A DNA stretch of 5,451 nucleotides, taken from positions 1 to 5,451 of the forward strand of contig CAIXNQ010000048.1 of NCBI GenBank assembly GCA_903920835.1. The letters run 5' to 3'. The number at the start of each line of letters is the position of its first letter. Within the stretch, counting starts at the first letter, position 1. Below are positions 4,430-5,451 of this stretch, one piece after another. This DNA comes from an uncultured Bacteroidota bacterium (GTDB lineage Bacteria > Bacteroidota > Bacteroidia > Flavobacteriales > Flavobacteriaceae). Made by a program: the position numbers and the translations under genes. The notes beneath the pieces are model-generated. The model did no database searches and was not told where the DNA came from. It worked only from the letters and a program-made list of their open reading frames with translations.

Positions 4430-4957
4430 ATGTACGAAAATTCATTTCCCAATAAAAGATTTAGAGAAACACTTTTGTTTGTTGAAAAACATGTTTCAAA
4501 ATCAAACCAAATTTTAGATTTAGGAGTTTCAAATCCGTTTTCTAAAATAATGGAAAAAGAGGGTTTTAAAGTAAAAAACACCACTGGCGAAGATTTAGAT
4601 GTAAATCAAAGTAGCTTGACAAATGAAGGTTATGATGTTTTGACGGCATTTGAAATTTTTGAACATCTATTGAATCCTTACACTATTTTAGAGCATGTAA
4701 AGTGTAACAAGATTCTGATTTCAGTGCCAATGCGATTATGGTTTTCACCTGCTTATAGAAGCAAAACAGACCCGTGGGACCGCCATTATCACGAGTTTGA
4801 AGATTGGCAACTCGACTGGCTTTTAGAAAAAACAGGTTGGAAAATAATTGATTCGGTTAAATTTACAAATCCTGTAAAAAAATTAGGAATCCGTCCCTTA
4901 CTTCGCCTTTTTACGCCAAGATATTATTTGATTTGCGCCGAACGAATAGCAAAATAG
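4430..4957 (+). CDS. Small class I SAM-dependent methyltransferase, substrate unknown
   Basis: A 175-residue protein with the Rossmann-type methyltransferase pattern of the Methyltransf_11/23 group. Residues 27-34 (QILDLGVS) are motif I, the start of the SAM-binding strand-loop; the usual DxGxGxG is replaced by DLGVSNPFS. D56/D58 in GEDLDVN lie near the place of the acidic motif II residue. DVLTAFEIFEHLLNP (69-83) is the next core strand and matches the FEVxEH type seen in many small-molecule methyltransferases, and ILISVPMRL (95-103) is the strand after it. The C-terminal half (DPWDRHYHEFEDWQLDWLLEKTGWKI) is typical of this group. No signal peptide or membrane helix, so cytoplasmic. ATG at 4430 has an A-rich leader. 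The degenerate motif I leaves open that SAM binding is atypical. Substrate cannot be predicted; the converging kinase gene 8 bases away need not be functionally linked. Confidence 0.8.
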   Translation: MYENSFPNKRFRETLLFVEKHVSKSNQILDLGVSNPFSKIMEKEGFKVKNTTGEDLDVNQSSLTNEGYDVLTAFEIFEHLLNPYTILEHVKCNKILISVPMRLWFSPAYRSKTDPWDRHYHEFEDWQLDWLLEKTGWKIIDSVKFTNPVKKLGIRPLLRLFTPRYYLICAERIAK

Positions 4958-4965
4958 TTTTTGAA

Positions 4966-5451
4966 TCACTGAATTTTTCGTTTAATCTCATCAAGAATAA
5001 AAAGATAATCAACTTGATTTTTAAAGAAATCTCGGTTTGAAACATCAATTATCAAAATATTCAAATCAAGTTGGGTATTCATAAAATCTAAATAGCCACG
5101 ATTTATTTTTTCTAAATAATCGGTCTGAATTTCTTGCTCATAAGACCTCCCTCTTTTTTTAATATTCTGAAGTAACCTTTCTGGATTTTGATATAAATAT
5201 ATATACAAATCTGGTTTGGGCATTTCTTTATAAATTATTGAAAACAAATTTCTATACAGTCTGTTTTCATCGTCAGTAAGTGTGACATTGGCAAAAATCA
5301 AGGATTTAATGATGTGATAATCTGCAATAATAAAATCTTTAAACAAATCAAATTGCGCCAAATCATCTGAAAGTTGTTGATACCGATCTGCCAAAAAAGA
5401 CATTTCAAGCGGAAAAGCATATCGAACTTGATCTTTATAAAACTTAGGCAA
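4966..5451 (-). CDS. Deoxynucleoside kinase domain, C-terminal part (partial, cut by right window edge; probably fused to FolK)
   Basis: The minus strand is open from the right edge to TGA at 4968-4966, giving 161 codons of a deoxynucleoside kinase (dNK/dGK family), which phosphorylates deoxyribonucleosides for dNTP salvage. Visible features are FPLEMSFLADRYQQL near the edge, KPDLYIYLYQNPERLLQNIKKRGRSYEQ with the arginine-rich lid (KRGRSYE), YLEKINRGYLDF, and the terminal strand LNILIIDVSNRDF. The P-loop (GNIGAGKT type) and start codon are not in the window; the leading TTG at the edge is an internal Leu codon, since the sequence begins in mid-domain (LPKFYKD). From memory, Flavobacteria carry this version fused behind a folate-pathway HPPK (FolK) domain, so the full protein may be bifunctional; this cannot be seen here. 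It converges with the methyltransferase gene with 8 bases between the stops, leaving no space for a separate terminator. Confidence 0.88.
   Translation of the reverse strand: MPKFYKDQVRYAFPLEMSFLADRYQQLSDDLAQFDLFKDFIIADYHIIKSLIFANVTLTDDENRLYRNLFSIIYKEMPKPDLYIYLYQNPERLLQNIKKRGRSYEQEIQTDYLEKINRGYLDFMNTQLDLNILIIDVSNRDFFKNQVDYLFILDEIKRKIQ

Noticed and set aside
4399..4584. Minus-strand open frame across the methyltransferase start
   Set aside because: Overlaps the methyltransferase N-terminus and its leader; the translation is unremarkable.
5449..5451. TTG at the right edge as a start for the kinase gene
   Set aside because: The sequence begins in mid-domain (LPKFYKD) and lacks the P-loop, so the gene continues past the edge and this codon is internal.

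Overview
The window is AT-rich chromosomal DNA from a Bacteroidota, most likely Flavobacteriaceae (Flavobacterium or a close relative). The grounds are the Flavobacterium-like sequences of the AlaRS, small MerR-type, LemA and deoxynucleoside kinase proteins, the A/T-rich leaders without Shine-Dalgarno sequences, and a match to the Bacteroidota -7 promoter element (TAnnTTTG) before the peptidase gene. No RNA gene, transposon, phage gene or CRISPR array was found. Most of it is ordinary housekeeping or envelope sequence.

Layout: (1) 1-872, minus strand, the first third of alaS, cut by the left edge, with an in-frame three-copy heptamer repeat near that edge. (2) 873-1068, a divergent intergenic region with a hairpin plus T-tract near alaS and a candidate promoter for the rightward genes. 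(3) 1069-4282, plus strand, a probable operon: membrane-anchored M23 peptidase, short MerR-type DNA-binding protein, LemA, a soluble TPM-domain protein, and an exported TPM-domain protein with a glycine-rich tail. The last three genes are only 3-5 bases apart. (4) 4283-4429, a spacer with an imperfect direct repeat that also folds into a long hairpin. (5) 4430-4957, plus strand, a small SAM-dependent methyltransferase. (6) 4966-5451, minus strand, the C-terminal part of a deoxynucleoside kinase, probably the end of a FolK-kinase fusion, convergent with the methyltransferase and only 8 bases from it.

How the genes may work together: LemA and TPM-domain proteins are often neighbours in bacteria, and here a cytoplasmic TPM protein, an exported membrane-tethered TPM protein and LemA are packed together downstream of a cell-wall peptidase and a small regulator. 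This suggests an envelope-linked function, though the biochemical role of bacterial LemA/TPM modules is poorly defined.

The most unusual signal is inside the coding sequence of the first TPM gene. A near-perfect inverted repeat (3164-3198) with a T8 tract looks exactly like an intrinsic terminator, has an A6 tract on its other side, and carries an in-frame ATG in its loop. The gene itself starts with TTG. Together these could form a translation-dependent attenuator between lemA and the TPM genes. That is an inference needing comparative and transcript data.
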